64,000 bases of DNA, taken from positions 62,001-126,000 of the forward strand of contig JAOXSH010000005.1 in the NCBI GenBank assembly GCA_025800145.1. The letters run 5' to 3'. Below are positions 1 through 9,002 of the stretch, piece after piece. Under the pieces are notes generated by a model, which was given only the letters and a program-made list of their open reading frames with translations, was not told the DNA's origin and did not search any database. This DNA comes from Cohaesibacter sp. GTDB taxonomy: Bacteria; Pseudomonadota; Alphaproteobacteria; Rhizobiales; Cohaesibacteraceae. How positions within the stretch are numbered: position 1 is the stretch's first letter; each line of letters opens with the position of its first letter. The position numbers and the translations under genes were made by a program.

Positions 1-1
1 C

Positions 2-391
2 CATTCGGCCATCGTCATTCATGACGCGCCCATCCTCTCTGCCGCCCTGTTGCAGAGCTTGCCGCTCGGTCAGGAAGGGGCAAATCATAGTGGCCATGCC
101 CATCAGGATGATCATGCACTTGTGCCCTCCAGCCATGAGCAGGGCCTGAGCACAACCGCCCCCTGTTTGCAGATTGATCTGTCAAAATCCTATTGCGAGA
201 TTGAAAGAGAAATTTTGGAAGCGGTGATCACGCTGCATGACGGCTCGCTGCCAAAAGCGGCCAAAAGTCTGGATATGAGCCCCTCCACCCTCTATCGCAA
301 ACGCGATACCTGGCAAGATCAGGATCTAGAGCATATTTCCGAAAAGTGCGTGCGGTTTTCGGACAAAAATATGTTTAGAAACAAACCCTAA
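2..391 (+). CDS. Sigma-54-dependent response regulator, C-terminal fragment (gene runs off the left edge)
   Basis: Partial gene open from the first base. The first visible residues (HSAIVIHDAP) match the end of an AAA+ activator domain just before its linker. The C-terminus (IEREILEAVITLHDGSLPKAAKSLDMSPSTLYRKR) is a Fis-type helix-turn-helix of the LuxO/NtrC type, in which a helix ending SPSTLYRKR contacts DNA. Family members activate RNA polymerase carrying sigma-54 after phosphorylation of an N-terminal receiver domain, which would lie outside the window. The His-rich linker is not conserved. An internal TTG at 50 is in frame but is not a credible start because homologous sequence continues upstream. 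The target operon cannot be inferred. Confidence 0.8.
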   Translation, partial: HSAIVIHDAPILSAALLQSLPLGQEGANHSGHAHQDDHALVPSSHEQGLSTTAPCLQIDLSKSYCEIEREILEAVITLHDGSLPKAAKSLDMSPSTLYRKRDTWQDQDLEHISEKCVRFSDKNMFRNKP

Positions 392-415
392 TCAATTTGC
401 CCAATCCACCTCATA

Positions 416-428
416 ATACCAACGGCAT
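416..428 (+). repeat. Dispersed intergenic repeat, family 1 (ATACCAACGGCAT)
   Basis: Thirteen bases just after the response regulator gene. The same word or its complement recurs in intergenic DNA at 9529, 47769, 56485 and, with one change, 62859. Partial copies lie at 3802 and 30488. Function unknown. Confidence 0.6.
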
Positions 429-456
429 AATTTCTGAGATAAATTGGATGGTGATT

Positions 457-3400
457 TTATTGGATCGCCTTGAAGGCGGCTTCTGTTTTGATCAGGACTT
501 CTTGTGCATGGTCCTTTGAATGGATGATTGGCGGCTTGATCTTCAGCACATTGTCCAGCGGTCCATCGGTCGACATGAGGATAGAATTGTCACGCAGGAT
601 ATTGGTGATTTGAGCGGCCTGTTTGGTGGCCGGGTCCAACGTCTCGTGATCCTTGACCAGCTCAACACCGATGAAGAGACCACGACCACGGACATCGCCA
701 ATGAGCGGGTATCGCGTGGCCATATCTTTGAAGCCATCACGCAGGAACTGCCCTATCTCATAAGCATTTTGCTGCAGACCTTCGCTCTCGATCACATCCA
801 GCACAGCCATGCCGACGGCGCAGGAGACCGGATTGCCGCCAAAGGAATTGAAATATTCCATACCATTGGCAAAGGCCGCTGCGATCTCTGGTGTTGTGAC
901 CACAGCTGCCATTGGATGGCCATTGCCGATGGGTTTGCCCAACACCACGATATCCGGGACAACATTTTGGTGCTCAAATGCCCACATATGCTCGCCATCG
1001 CGGCCAAAACCCACTTGCACTTCGTCGGCAATGCAAAGCCCACCAGTAGCGCGCACATGTTTGTAAGCCTCGGCCAGATAGCCATTGGGCAAGACTATCT
1101 GGCCGCCACAGCCCAGCATGCTCTCAGCAATAAAAGCAGCGGGTCCTTCATGGCCTTTGGCTCGAATGATTGAGATCTTCTCAGCCACGGATTTGGTATA
1201 AGCTTTGGACGCATCAATGCCATAGCCCTTGAATTCGCCACGATAGGGATCGGGCATCTGGGCAATCTGGGTACTCTGCGGACAGCCAGCACCACCCGTG
1301 CGATTGAACTTGTAAGGGCTGATAGCAATATTGGCCGCGCTGTTGCCATGATAGGCCCAATCGAGACAGATCATATCGCTGTTGCCAGTCACCGTGCGGG
1401 CAATGCGCATGGCCAGCTCATTGGCCTCGGACCCGGAACAGGTGAAATAGCAAACGGAAAGCGGGTCTGGCAGAGTAGCCGTCAGGCGCTCGGCATAATT
1501 CAGGATATTGTCATGCAGATAGCGGGTATTGGTGTTCAGCCGCGCTGCTTGCTCACTGATGGCCTTGACCACCTGCGGATGGCAATGGCCGACATGGCAG
1601 ATATTATTGACTAGATCCAGATAGTGACGACCCGTATGATCGATCAGATAAGGCCCTTTACCGCCCACCATCTTGACCGGGTTCTTGTAAGACAGACTGA
1701 GGGATGGCCCGATGGTATCTCTGCGGCGTAGGAGCAAATCCTTTGGTTGGCTCTGTTCCATATCAAAGCTGGTTTCATGGAACCCAAAGAGCAGATTGGG
1801 ATCGGGGCTGATATCGCCCCAGACATGCATCAGATGCGGCTCACCGGCACCATAGAAATTTCCATGCTCCCCCAGCAGATCCGTCATGATCTGCAAATGC
1901 AGATGAGGCGCCCAACCGACATTGACCTCGGCTGCACCAAGATAGCCGATCTTCTGACCAGCGTTTACCTTGTCACCGGCTTTCACCAGATCCATGGTTT
2001 CCAGGGCCAGATGGCCATAGAGCGTATAGAAGATTTCACCGGTCTCACCCGCTTCATGCTTCAAAATCAAGGTCGGACCATAATCGAGATAGATCTCGTT
2101 ATTGACGATGGAAACCACTTCCCCGTCCAATGGTGCATGGATGGGAGTTCCGGCTTCCAAAAAGATATCAAAGCCAAGATGGATAGAGCGATAGGCATCG
2201 CCTTCCGATGCCTTGAAAGCTGGGGTGCGATAGCAAGCCCGGTCCTCTGCATAGAGACCAATGGCAAACTCGGCCCCCTGCTCCTTCATCTCATCCTTGA
2301 TGAAGTCCCAATGCTTGTTGCCATCTGCCAGCAATTCATTGCCCTTGGCCCCATCTGCCATGGACACGATCATGCGCGGCAAGCGATTGAGATCTTCTTC
2401 AAAGATATTGGCAAAGCTGCCCTGTTGGCTTTGCAGCCAGTCGATGACCTTGGCCGCATTGGGGGTGGCCGGCTTGCCGGTGGCTTTACGCCAGGCTGCG
2501 GTCAGAAAATGCGGGTTCAGCTTGTCGAGACGAGCCAGCAGGTCGAAGGCCGATTTCTGACTGATGGTGAGATAGTCATTATCTTGGAAATCTTTGGCAC
2601 GGTTGGAGCTGATACAGACCGACATGACCAAACGCATGGCAAGCTGAATGGGAAGTGCGGTGAATTCTTCATCCGTCAGATCGAACTGTTCGCAATAGCT
2701 AGCGATGATTTCCGATCCTTCGCTAATCAGATCCTTACCATCCATCAGGGCATAGGCAAGTGTGACAGCCAATTCATTGACCTGACGGGAATAGGCCATG
2801 TCGCCAAAATCGATCAGGCCAATGGCATATCCATGCTCACAGCTCTCATCCTGATTGACGATGAGATTATAATCATTGGCATCATGATGGATGACCGCTC
2901 CGCGCAGCTTGGGAAAGATCGGACGAACAATCTTGTCATAGCGATCAAAGAACCGCTCGACCATGGCGCGGTTTTCAGCATCAGCAATATCTGCAACAAA
3001 AGCACGGCAGCCATCGACATTATCGAGGTTCCAGAGGAAGTCCGGCTGATGCGCTGCCGGATGACCAAAGGCTGACATGGCGCGGGAGAAATATCCCATG
3101 AATGAGCCAAGCGCACGGCGCAACGAAGTCGACTTAGGCATATCGGCATAGGTGGTGCCATCAAGATAGCTCACCAGACGCAGCATGTGATCTGCTTTAC
3201 CATTGGCGAGACCCGTCTGGCCAATCTCTTTGCCATCCTTTGTCTTGATCAGACGCGGCAAAGCCAGCTCTGGCGCACAAAGCGCCATATGAGAGAGGCA
3301 GGCACATTGCAGGTCCACCAATGCACGGTCTTCATCGGCATTGGAGATTTTCAGCACATAGCGATCGTTCGATCCTTCCGCATCCAGACGCAGGTTCTGA

Positions 3401-3513
3401 TCACGCTCACTCACCAGAGATTTCCAGGAACCGGACAGGGAATAGAGAGACGCAGCAAGACCGCTAATCATATCTGTTGAAAGAGACGGAGGAGCTGTTT
3501 CAAACGCTGACAT
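457..3513 (-). CDS. APH-like kinase / M23 peptidase / class III aminotransferase triple fusion
   Basis: 1018 residues in three enzyme-like parts, all with intact motifs. Residues about 20-340 are an aminoglycoside/choline-kinase-like fold: HHDANDYN at 209-216 (catalytic D211, N216) and IDFGD at 234-238. Residues about 435-570 are an M23 (LytM) metallopeptidase: HLGFD (H445, D449), H501 and HLH (H537, H539). Residues about 590-1018 are a PLP fold-type I class III aminotransferase: GSGSEAN near 693-699, DEVQVGFGR (D830) and lysine K860 in VLGKPIGNG. The aminotransferase resembles the ethanolamine-phosphate phospho-lyase/AGXT2L group. No signal peptide is visible, so a cytoplasmic site is likely and the M23 part may bind rather than cut. 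The ATG at 3513 has GAGG six bases upstream. A basic amino-acid importer and a ureohydrolase lie upstream. The substrate is probably a phosphorylatable amine or amino alcohol (inference). Confidence 0.88.
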   Translation of the reverse strand: MSAFETAPPSLSTDMISGLAASLYSLSGSWKSLVSERDQNLRLDAEGSNDRYVLKISNADEDRALVDLQCACLSHMALCAPELALPRLIKTKDGKEIGQTGLANGKADHMLRLVSYLDGTTYADMPKSTSLRRALGSFMGYFSRAMSAFGHPAAHQPDFLWNLDNVDGCRAFVADIADAENRAMVERFFDRYDKIVRPIFPKLRGAVIHHDANDYNLIVNQDESCEHGYAIGLIDFGDMAYSRQVNELAVTLAYALMDGKDLISEGSEIIASYCEQFDLTDEEFTALPIQLAMRLVMSVCISSNRAKDFQDNDYLTISQKSAFDLLARLDKLNPHFLTAAWRKATGKPATPNAAKVIDWLQSQQGSFANIFEEDLNRLPRMIVSMADGAKGNELLADGNKHWDFIKDEMKEQGAEFAIGLYAEDRACYRTPAFKASEGDAYRSIHLGFDIFLEAGTPIHAPLDGEVVSIVNNEIYLDYGPTLILKHEAGETGEIFYTLYGHLALETMDLVKAGDKVNAGQKIGYLGAAEVNVGWAPHLHLQIMTDLLGEHGNFYGAGEPHLMHVWGDISPDPNLLFGFHETSFDMEQSQPKDLLLRRRDTIGPSLSLSYKNPVKMVGGKGPYLIDHTGRHYLDLVNNICHVGHCHPQVVKAISEQAARLNTNTRYLHDNILNYAERLTATLPDPLSVCYFTCSGSEANELAMRIARTVTGNSDMICLDWAYHGNSAANIAISPYKFNRTGGAGCPQSTQIAQMPDPYRGEFKGYGIDASKAYTKSVAEKISIIRAKGHEGPAAFIAESMLGCGGQIVLPNGYLAEAYKHVRATGGLCIADEVQVGFGRDGEHMWAFEHQNVVPDIVVLGKPIGNGHPMAAVVTTPEIAAAFANGMEYFNSFGGNPVSCAVGMAVLDVIESEGLQQNAYEIGQFLRDGFKDMATRYPLIGDVRGRGLFIGVELVKDHETLDPATKQAAQITNILRDNSILMSTDGPLDNVLKIKPPIIHSKDHAQEVLIKTEAAFKAIQ

Positions 3514-3588
3514 AAAAACCTCGTCAAAAATCTAAAAAAGTGGCTTTGACGAACTGATGCCATATCCGGCCAGTCAGAAAGGTCGTCC

Positions 3589-3616
3589 AGAGTATTTTGA
3601 AGGGAATGCATGACAA
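3589..3616 (-). promoter_or_regulatory. Promoter of the triple-fusion gene, duplicated at 8288-8315
   Basis: Minus-strand -35 TTGTCA (3611-3616), a 16-base spacer and -10 TACTCT (3589-3594), about 75 bases upstream of the ATG at 3513. The surrounding block 3593-3657 matches 8292-8356 upstream of the ureohydrolase gene almost base for base. The core AATGCATGACAAAAG followed by AATTGGCAAT is conserved except for one base. This suggests co-regulation, perhaps by the Lrp-type protein encoded at 8381. Confidence 0.5.
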
Positions 3617-3655
3617 AAGGAATTGGCAATACCGTCATTTTGCATAGAAAACGCG

Positions 3656-3687
3656 CATTATAATGACGTAAAAACGTCATTATAATG
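3656..3687. promoter_or_regulatory. Perfect 14-bp inverted repeat, candidate operator
   Basis: Arms CATTATAATGACGT (3656-3669) and its exact complement (3674-3687), separated by AAAA. It sits about 40 bases upstream of the -35 of the triple-fusion promoter. There is no T-tract, so an operator is more likely than a terminator. The rest of 3514-3888 holds no credible gene. A second hairpin (arms CATAGGCT/AGCCTATG, 3796-3821) contains a fragment of the family 1 repeat. Confidence 0.55.
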
Positions 3688-3888
3688 AATCGATAACCGA
3701 AAAGCTCCTGCTTTGCTTGAGTCATATGAAAGGAGAAATAGTGGTCCAACACAACCAAATTGAATAATATGACGCTCTTTTGCTTTTCCGGCATCCATAG
3801 GCTCGTTGGTATAAGCCTATGAGCAGATCCTGATAAAATCATCCAGTGTAATTTGCTGTCATAAGATGGTAGTATTCACTGCATCAAT

Positions 3889-4566
3889 TCATCGCTCGAT
3901 TGAATATTTTTTTTCGATCATACGAAAGGCAAGAGAGATCAGCGATACAATTGCCATATAGAGAAGAGCTGCTGTCAGGAATCCCTCAAAGGTAACATAA
4001 TATTTTGCATTCAATTTCCGTCCTGCACCAAGCAAATCGATGATCGTGATGGTTGATGCCAGCACACTGCCATGCAGCATGAAAATGACTTCATTGCTAT
4101 AGGCGAAAATGGACCGCCGATAAGCTATCGGCACAACAATTCTTCGCATGATTTGAAAATCGGACATACCAATTGCATGAGCGGTTTCGATCAAATTCTG
4201 GGGCACCTGACATATCGCCCCCCGGATGATCTCACAAGCATAGGCCGCGCTATTCAAGGAAAATGCGATCAATGCACAAATGTAAGCCTCGCGCAGGAAA
4301 ATCCATAGAAAGGATTCTCGAATAAATTCGAATTGGCCCAGCCCGTAATAGATAAGATAGAGCTGCACAAGCAAGGGTGTGCCACGAAACGAATACGAGA
4401 ACCAAAATGATAAACGCCCCCATACAGGAATCTGATAGGCCTGTGCCAAAGCAAGCGGCAAAGCAAGCAGGCCTCCGATCAGCAATGACAGGGAAACCAG
4501 CCAAACCGTGTTCCAAAGCCCCTCTGCAAAGAGTTGCCAATTGTCGACAATAAGAGAGATATCCAC
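3889..4566 (-). CDS. Polar amino-acid ABC transporter permease (HisM/ArtM type)
   Basis: 225 residues with about five membrane helices. The EAA-type cytoplasmic loop reads ETAHAIGMSDFQIMRRIVVPIAYRR, the site that contacts the ATPase. Length is normal for the HisMQ family of polar amino-acid permeases. It is the last gene of a minus-strand operon: ATPase, binding protein, permease, permease. It starts 12 bases after the preceding permease and should form a heterodimer with it in the inner membrane. The HisM-type family and the nearby ureohydrolase suggest a basic amino acid or opine-like ligand, which is inference. Confidence 0.9.
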   Translation of the reverse strand: MDISLIVDNWQLFAEGLWNTVWLVSLSLLIGGLLALPLALAQAYQIPVWGRLSFWFSYSFRGTPLLVQLYLIYYGLGQFEFIRESFLWIFLREAYICALIAFSLNSAAYACEIIRGAICQVPQNLIETAHAIGMSDFQIMRRIVVPIAYRRSIFAYSNEVIFMLHGSVLASTITIIDLLGAGRKLNAKYYVTFEGFLTAALLYMAIVSLISLAFRMIEKKYSIER

Positions 4567-4578
4567 TTTGTCCTGTCC

Positions 4579-5256
4579 CTACCTGGAGGAATATCGTCGA
4601 CTGAGGCGGCGCAATCCTATATCGGACAAGATTGTCAAGCCTAAGAAGACAACAAAACTCACCATCAGAAACAGAAAAGGCTCTCGCGATGCACGTCCTG
4701 CCTGATTGGCATTATAGACCAGATCCTGCAAACCGATGATTGAGACCAATGCTGTTGTCTTCATCAGCACAAGCCAATTATTGGTGAAATTGGGCAAGGC
4801 GTGCGGAATGATTTGTGGCCAAATAATCCTGCGCAAATAGGAAGCGGGTACAATTCCAAGAGCCTGAGCTGCTTCAATCTGTCCCGCGGGAATGGCAAGA
4901 TAGGCACCGCGGAAAGTCTCGGTCATGTATGCGCCAAAAATAAAGCCAATTGTAAAGGCGCCAGCCAGAAACGGACTGATTTCGACATAGCCCCATAGGC
5001 CGGTTGCATCCCCGAGCTCATTGATCATGATTTGTCCGCCAAAAAACAAAATCAACATGAGCACAAGATCCGGAATGCCGCGGATTACCGTTGTGTAGAT
5101 GCCCCCTATCGTGCGCAACGTCAAATTCCGGCTCAATTTAAAACTGGCACCAACGATACCAAAAAAAATAGCCAACATAACGGAAGCCAATGCCAACCCA
5201 ATTGTTGTCCAAATACCGCCCATAACCGACGGCAGATATTCAAGAAGCACATCCAT
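4579..5256 (-). CDS. Polar amino-acid ABC transporter permease (HisQ/ArtQ type)
   Basis: 225 residues, same family and length as its downstream partner but distinct in sequence. The EAA loop is EAAQALGIVPASYLRRIIWPQIIPHALP. It starts with MDVLLEYLPSVMGGIWTTIGLALASV, a typical first helix. Together with the gene at 3889 it would form the transmembrane pore for substrate delivered by the periplasmic protein encoded 62 bases upstream. Confidence in the family is high; the exact substrate is unknown. Confidence 0.9.
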   Translation of the reverse strand: MDVLLEYLPSVMGGIWTTIGLALASVMLAIFFGIVGASFKLSRNLTLRTIGGIYTTVIRGIPDLVLMLILFFGGQIMINELGDATGLWGYVEISPFLAGAFTIGFIFGAYMTETFRGAYLAIPAGQIEAAQALGIVPASYLRRIIWPQIIPHALPNFTNNWLVLMKTTALVSIIGLQDLVYNANQAGRASREPFLFLMVSFVVFLGLTILSDIGLRRLSRRYSSR

Positions 5257-5318
5257 CTGGATACTCCCTTTGATCTGAAAGCAAGCCCGAGCGTTGAGAC
5301 GCTCGGGCTATTGTTCAT

Positions 5319-6089
5319 TTATTTGCCCCACACATCAAAAGAGAAGTAACGATCATTGATTTTGGAATAGGTACCATTGTCCCGGATGGTCAAAATCGCT
5401 TTCGAGATTTTGTCTCGCAGCTCATTGTCTGTTTTGCGGACAGCAATGCCGACACCACTTCCGAAATATTTCGGATCGCTGTAGCTCTTGCCAAACAACT
5501 CAAACGGTTTGCCATCATCGGATACCAGAAAACCGAGCTCTGTTGCAATTGACCCGGCAAAGACCAGATCGATACGGCCAGCAATCAGGTCAAGCCAAGT
5601 TTCCTCGTTGGTTGGATATTCTTTCAGTGTCAGATCTGGACGGGTTGCGGCCAGAAAATCAACCTGAGTGGAGCCCCGCAACACACCAACAGTCTTGTCT
5701 GAAAGAGCCTCGGCATCTGAATATTTTTTATCAATTGGCCCAACGAACTGACTGGTTTCAATGTAATAAGGATGTGTAAAGTCAACCACGCGTGACCGCT
5801 CTTCTGTAATTGACATGGATGCGAGAATGCCATCAAAACGACGGGCTTGCAGAGCGGGAATGAGCCCATCCCAATCCTGTTCCACCCAAACACATTTTGC
5901 CTTGAGTTCTGCACAAATAGCCTCTCCGATATCAATATCGAAGCCAACCAGTTTTCCTTCAGCATTTTTGTATGTAAAAGGCTTGTAGCCCGGCTCCGTT
6001 CCCCAACGGATAGTAAAGTCCTGGGCATGAGCTAGGTTTGCCATCAGAGCAGATGCCCCCATGACGACCAGAGTTAGAATTTTTTTCAT
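5319..6089 (-). CDS. Periplasmic amino-acid-binding protein of the ABC importer (SBP family 3)
   Basis: 256 residues from the ATG at 6089, which has GGAGG eight bases upstream; the longer open frame to 6146 lacks this. Signal peptide MKKILTLVVMGASALMANLAHA followed by a mature HisJ/ArgT-like protein: WGTEPGYKPFTYKNAEGKLVGFDID, then GFDIDIGEAIC, and FDGILASMSITEERSRVVDFTHPY, the family 3 binding signature. It would capture the amino acid in the periplasm and feed the HisQM-like permeases. The acidic and aromatic residues resemble lysine/arginine/ornithine-binding members, but ligand choice cannot be settled by eye. Confidence 0.9.
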   Translation of the reverse strand: MKKILTLVVMGASALMANLAHAQDFTIRWGTEPGYKPFTYKNAEGKLVGFDIDIGEAICAELKAKCVWVEQDWDGLIPALQARRFDGILASMSITEERSRVVDFTHPYYIETSQFVGPIDKKYSDAEALSDKTVGVLRGSTQVDFLAATRPDLTLKEYPTNEETWLDLIAGRIDLVFAGSIATELGFLVSDDGKPFELFGKSYSDPKYFGSGVGIAVRKTDNELRDKISKAILTIRDNGTYSKINDRYFSFDVWGK

Positions 6090-6112
6090 TCTGTTCCTCC
6101 CATTTTGTTTGA

Positions 6113-6889
6113 TTAATCCCGCGCGCGCGAAATAAATTCCGCCCAACGAGTTGAATATTGTTCTGGCTGATCGAAGACTTCATTTGGGGTCCCATCGGCT
6201 TCGACGGTTCCTTTTTCCAAAAACACCACCCGCGAACTAACCTCCCGTGCAAATCCCATCTCATGGGTCACGACCAGCATGGTTCGGTGTTCCTCAGCCA
6301 ATTGTTGCATGACTTTGAGAACTTCCCCGACAAGCTCGGGGTCGAGTGCAGAGGTCGGCTCGTCAAACAGAATCAGATCGGGCTCCATTGCAAGTGCGCG
6401 CGCTATCGCAACCCTTTGCTGCTGTCCGCCTGAAAGCTGCGATGGCATGTAGTCCTTACGTTCGAAAACACCGACTTCTTCCAGATAGTGCTCAGCCCGT
6501 TCAATCGCTTCTTTTTTGGCAACGTTCTCCACTTGTATTGGGCCTTCAATCACATTCTCAAGGACGCTCATATGTGGCCAGAGATTGAAACTCTGAAAGA
6601 CCATTCCCATTTTTGTACGGAAGCGTTTTAGTTGGTCCTTATCCTTGGGGTGCAATTGTCCATCATGCCCTCGAGCGCAGTGCAACTCCTCATTTGCGAG
6701 TGTGATGCTGCCTTCCGTGGGTTTTTCAAGCAAATTGATACAGCGCAGGAAGGTGCTTTTTCCTGATCCAGAGGAGCCGAGAATCGCAATCACATCACCC
6801 GGATCGGCATCAAGCGAAATACCTTTGAGGACTTCCAAGGATCCAAAAGCCTTATGGATGTTCTGAACTGAGAGAAGTGGATGCGTCAT
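6113..6889 (-). CDS. Polar amino-acid ABC transporter ATP-binding protein (HisP/GlnQ type)
   Basis: 258 residues. Walker A GSSGSGKST near 35-43, Q-loop in MVFQSFNLWPHM, ABC signature LSGGQQQRVAIARAL, Walker B LILFDEPTSALDPE, and the switch histidine in VVTHEMGFARE. Two copies would power the permeases encoded downstream on the same strand. Its ATG overlaps the stop of a small upstream ORF by four bases (ATGA), which suggests translational coupling. It is the first clearly assignable gene of the operon. Confidence 0.93.
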   Translation of the reverse strand: MTHPLLSVQNIHKAFGSLEVLKGISLDADPGDVIAILGSSGSGKSTFLRCINLLEKPTEGSITLANEELHCARGHDGQLHPKDKDQLKRFRTKMGMVFQSFNLWPHMSVLENVIEGPIQVENVAKKEAIERAEHYLEEVGVFERKDYMPSQLSGGQQQRVAIARALAMEPDLILFDEPTSALDPELVGEVLKVMQQLAEEHRTMLVVTHEMGFAREVSSRVVFLEKGTVEADGTPNEVFDQPEQYSTRWAEFISRARD

Positions 6890-7116
6890 TGAGTTTCACC
6901 CGGGTTGGAGACTGCTGTCCTAGTCAATTGAAGGTTATCATTCCCATTTTCAAGAAAAAGACGCCCTGTCAGAGCGCTCCCGGCATCCTGCATCAAACCT
7001 AACTTCTGGTCGAGCGTTTGACTGCCCATGAAATCACCAAGGAATAGCATATCCTGATCAGCAAGAGCAGGAGTGTGTAAATGCGCAACTGCTGGCGGAG
7101 CGTTTCCATTTCTCAT
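6886..7116 (-). CDS. Small hypothetical protein at the head of the amino-acid ABC operon
   Basis: 76 residues from the ATG at 7116, with AAGGA about 11 bases upstream; a TTG at 7134 is an alternative. It shares ATGA with the ATPase gene. The sequence (MRNGNAPPAVAHLHTPALADQD) matches no family I recognise and has no signal peptide or membrane helix. It may be a real small protein, a leader that couples translation, or a gene remnant. A possible upstream promoter on the minus strand is TTGACC (7223-7228), 17 bases, TGTCAT (7200-7205). Confidence 0.35.
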   Translation of the reverse strand: MRNGNAPPAVAHLHTPALADQDMLFLGDFMGSQTLDQKLGLMQDAGSALTGRLFLENGNDNLQLTRTAVSNPGETQ

Positions 7117-7417
7117 AGAATGCAATTCCTTCAAATATATTCAGACACTCATCGGTCAATATCTCGAAAAATTGAGTTCATGTTGCACGCAATTTCAAAA
7201 TGACAGATGTACCAAGACAGGTGGTCAATTCTTGTTATGTACGGCTACCTCATTGAAGTGAAACCTCAGGCTCATCCGGATCGCTAATAGTGAGTCATTC
7301 GCGCTTGCATGTGCAAGCTCTAGCTGACCAAATGCATCCACATGGAAGCCATTGGAAAGAGGAACAAACCGCCACCAGTCAAGACCCCTCTCCGCCGGTT
7401 GAAATATTCAACACATA

Positions 7418-8248
7418 TCAAGATCGGTCTTTCAAGAGACGACCCGCTATTTCTTTCACCAGTTTGGCCGCAACCATGGCTGTGATGTTGCCCGGATCCC
7501 GATGCGGGTTCAGTTCGACAATGTCTGCACCGACAAGGCGACCATTGAAAGAATGGATAAGATCAATCACCTGACGTGTTGCCAAACCGCCTGGCTCATA
7601 ATGGGATACGCCAGGAGCAAAAGCAGGATCCAGCACATCCAGGTCCAAAGACAGATAAACGTGCCCGTCAAAGGCAATAGAGTTGACGCCGGACAAATCG
7701 CGCATTTCGTGAATCTCGACACCAAAACGCTTAGCCTGCTCCCGTTGGTGACCGTTCAATGTGCGGATTCCAACCTGTACCAAGCGATTGAGGCTCCCAG
7801 TTTCCATCAAACGGGCAAAGGGAGATGCATGGCTATAAGGATTTCCATTCATATCGTCATACAAGTCGGGATGGGCATCCAGATGCAGAATGTTCAAACC
7901 TGGATATGCTTGTGCATGAGCGATAACGGCTGGCTGGGTGACGGAGTGATCTCCTCCCAGACACAAGATCGGATTGCCTTTTTCCAAAAGACCGGCAATC
8001 GAGGAACGGATCAGCTCAAATGCCTCATCTCCTGACTTGTCCCGCAAAGGCACATCTCCTGCATCTTGCAGGCATTCGGCACGGGAGAGATCAAAACCGG
8101 TTTCTGTCCACGGATTTGCGCTATCGCAATCCAGTGCTTCACGTATGCGAGCAGGGGCCATATGGGGGCCAGTCAAGAATGTTGAGTTGTTATCCTGAGG
8201 CAAGCCAAGCAAGCTTACAGCTTTGCTTATCTCCTGAGTTGATTGCAT
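7418..8248 (-). CDS. Arginase/agmatinase-family ureohydrolase
   Basis: 276 residues from the ATG at 8248, which has AGGAGT nearby; the frame open to 8281 would run into the promoter. All three manganese-binding signatures are present: GGDHS, LDAHPDLYDD (DAHxD) and SLDLDVLDPAFAPG (DxDxxDP). Enzymes of this family hydrolyse a guanidino or formimino group, from arginine (arginase), agmatine or formiminoglutamate. HYEPGGLATRQVI resembles the agmatinase/arginase loop, so the exact substrate is open. A basic amino-acid importer downstream and an Lrp-type regulator divergent from it fit arginine-family catabolism. The promoter block is shared with the triple-fusion gene. Confidence 0.85.
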   Translation of the reverse strand: MQSTQEISKAVSLLGLPQDNNSTFLTGPHMAPARIREALDCDSANPWTETGFDLSRAECLQDAGDVPLRDKSGDEAFELIRSSIAGLLEKGNPILCLGGDHSVTQPAVIAHAQAYPGLNILHLDAHPDLYDDMNGNPYSHASPFARLMETGSLNRLVQVGIRTLNGHQREQAKRFGVEIHEMRDLSGVNSIAFDGHVYLSLDLDVLDPAFAPGVSHYEPGGLATRQVIDLIHSFNGRLVGADIVELNPHRDPGNITAMVAAKLVKEIAGRLLKDRS

Positions 8249-8287
8249 TAATTTACTCCTGATGCCGAAAATAAAAAACATTACCTA

Positions 8288-8315
8288 AGGATATTTTGGA
8301 CGCAATGCATGACAA
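8288..8315 (-). promoter_or_regulatory. Promoter of the ureohydrolase gene, twin of 3589-3616
   Basis: Minus-strand -35 TTGTCA (8310-8315), 16-base spacer and -10 TATCCT (8288-8293), giving a leader of about 35 bases before the ATG at 8248. The block 8292-8356 is nearly the same as 3593-3657. It lies in the divergent gap with the Lrp/AsnC gene, a usual place for autoregulated Lrp sites. Confidence 0.5.
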
Positions 8316-8380
8316 AAGAAATTGGCAATGCGGGCATTTTGTGCGAAAAGTACGCATCGAAATAACGAGAATATGTCATA

Positions 8381-8794
8381 ATGTTAGATGAAAATGATCA
8401 AAAGCTTCTGCAACTTTTGACCATAAATGCCCGCACACCAGTGAGCACATTGGCAAAGAAACTGAATATTGCACGGACAACTGCCCAGGCCCGGCTTGAT
8501 CGGCTAGAACATCGCGGAATCATCAAAGGCTACACGGTCAAGTTGGGAATGAAAGAAGAACGCTTTAGCGTTCGGGCAACAACGCTTTTAAAGCTCGCCC
8601 CCCAAACAACGGATAGCTTGGTGAGTAAGCTTCAAAATTATATAGAGATATCATCTGCTGTCATTTTATCAGGACGGTATGATGTAAAAATCGAGATTTT
8701 GGTCCCTTCTATTAGCCAACTGGATACAACCTTGCGCATGATAGGCGATCTTGAAGGAGTCGAAGAAATAGAAACCCTTATCCATTTGTCATGA
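8381..8794 (+). CDS. Lrp/AsnC-family transcriptional regulator
   Basis: 137 residues, somewhat shorter than typical Lrp (about 150-160). N-terminal AsnC-type helix-turn-helix: LDENDQKLLQLLTINARTPVSTLAKKLNIARTTAQARLDRLEHRGIIKGYTV. The C-terminal RAM ligand-sensing domain has the usual beta-alpha pattern (SSAVILSGRYDVKIEILVPSISQLDTTLRMI). These proteins form octamers and respond to amino acids. It is divergent from the ureohydrolase gene, whose promoter block is repeated upstream of the triple-fusion gene, so it probably controls both (inference). The start has only a weak ribosome-binding site (ACGAGA). Confidence 0.88.
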   Translation: MLDENDQKLLQLLTINARTPVSTLAKKLNIARTTAQARLDRLEHRGIIKGYTVKLGMKEERFSVRATTLLKLAPQTTDSLVSKLQNYIEISSAVILSGRYDVKIEILVPSISQLDTTLRMIGDLEGVEEIETLIHLS

Positions 8795-8891
8795 ATATGA
8801 CTGTTCGGTCTAAAAGCCTATAGGACAGATTAGGTTGACTTGACAGCGGAGAGTTTTGGCTCATCGCATCTCTCCATCAAAGGAAACGAAG

Positions 8892-9002
8892 ATGAGATAG
8901 AAATCCGGCCGGCAGAAGCCATCTACAGAGAAGCGCATCAAGGATATCCGCAATAAGGCCCAGAAGAAAAATCTACACGCATTGTGTGGACGGTTTAAGT
9001 AG
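8892..9002 (+). pseudogene. IS3-family transposase orfA remnant (first ~36 codons)
   Basis: Reads M R stop K S G R Q K P S T E K R I K D I R, then a diverged tail to a TAG at 9000. The KSGRQKPS..EKxIKDIR start is the N-terminus of an IS3-family transposase subunit. A stop at codon 3 and loss of the rest show it is dead. The surrounding 8795-9214 holds no intact gene. A second possible IS edge (GGGATTCCCACGGGATT near 9152) is too short to classify. Confidence 0.55.

Noticed and set aside
1747..3075. 442-codon open frame on the plus strand
   Set aside because: Antisense to the triple-fusion gene, whose motifs span the whole length.
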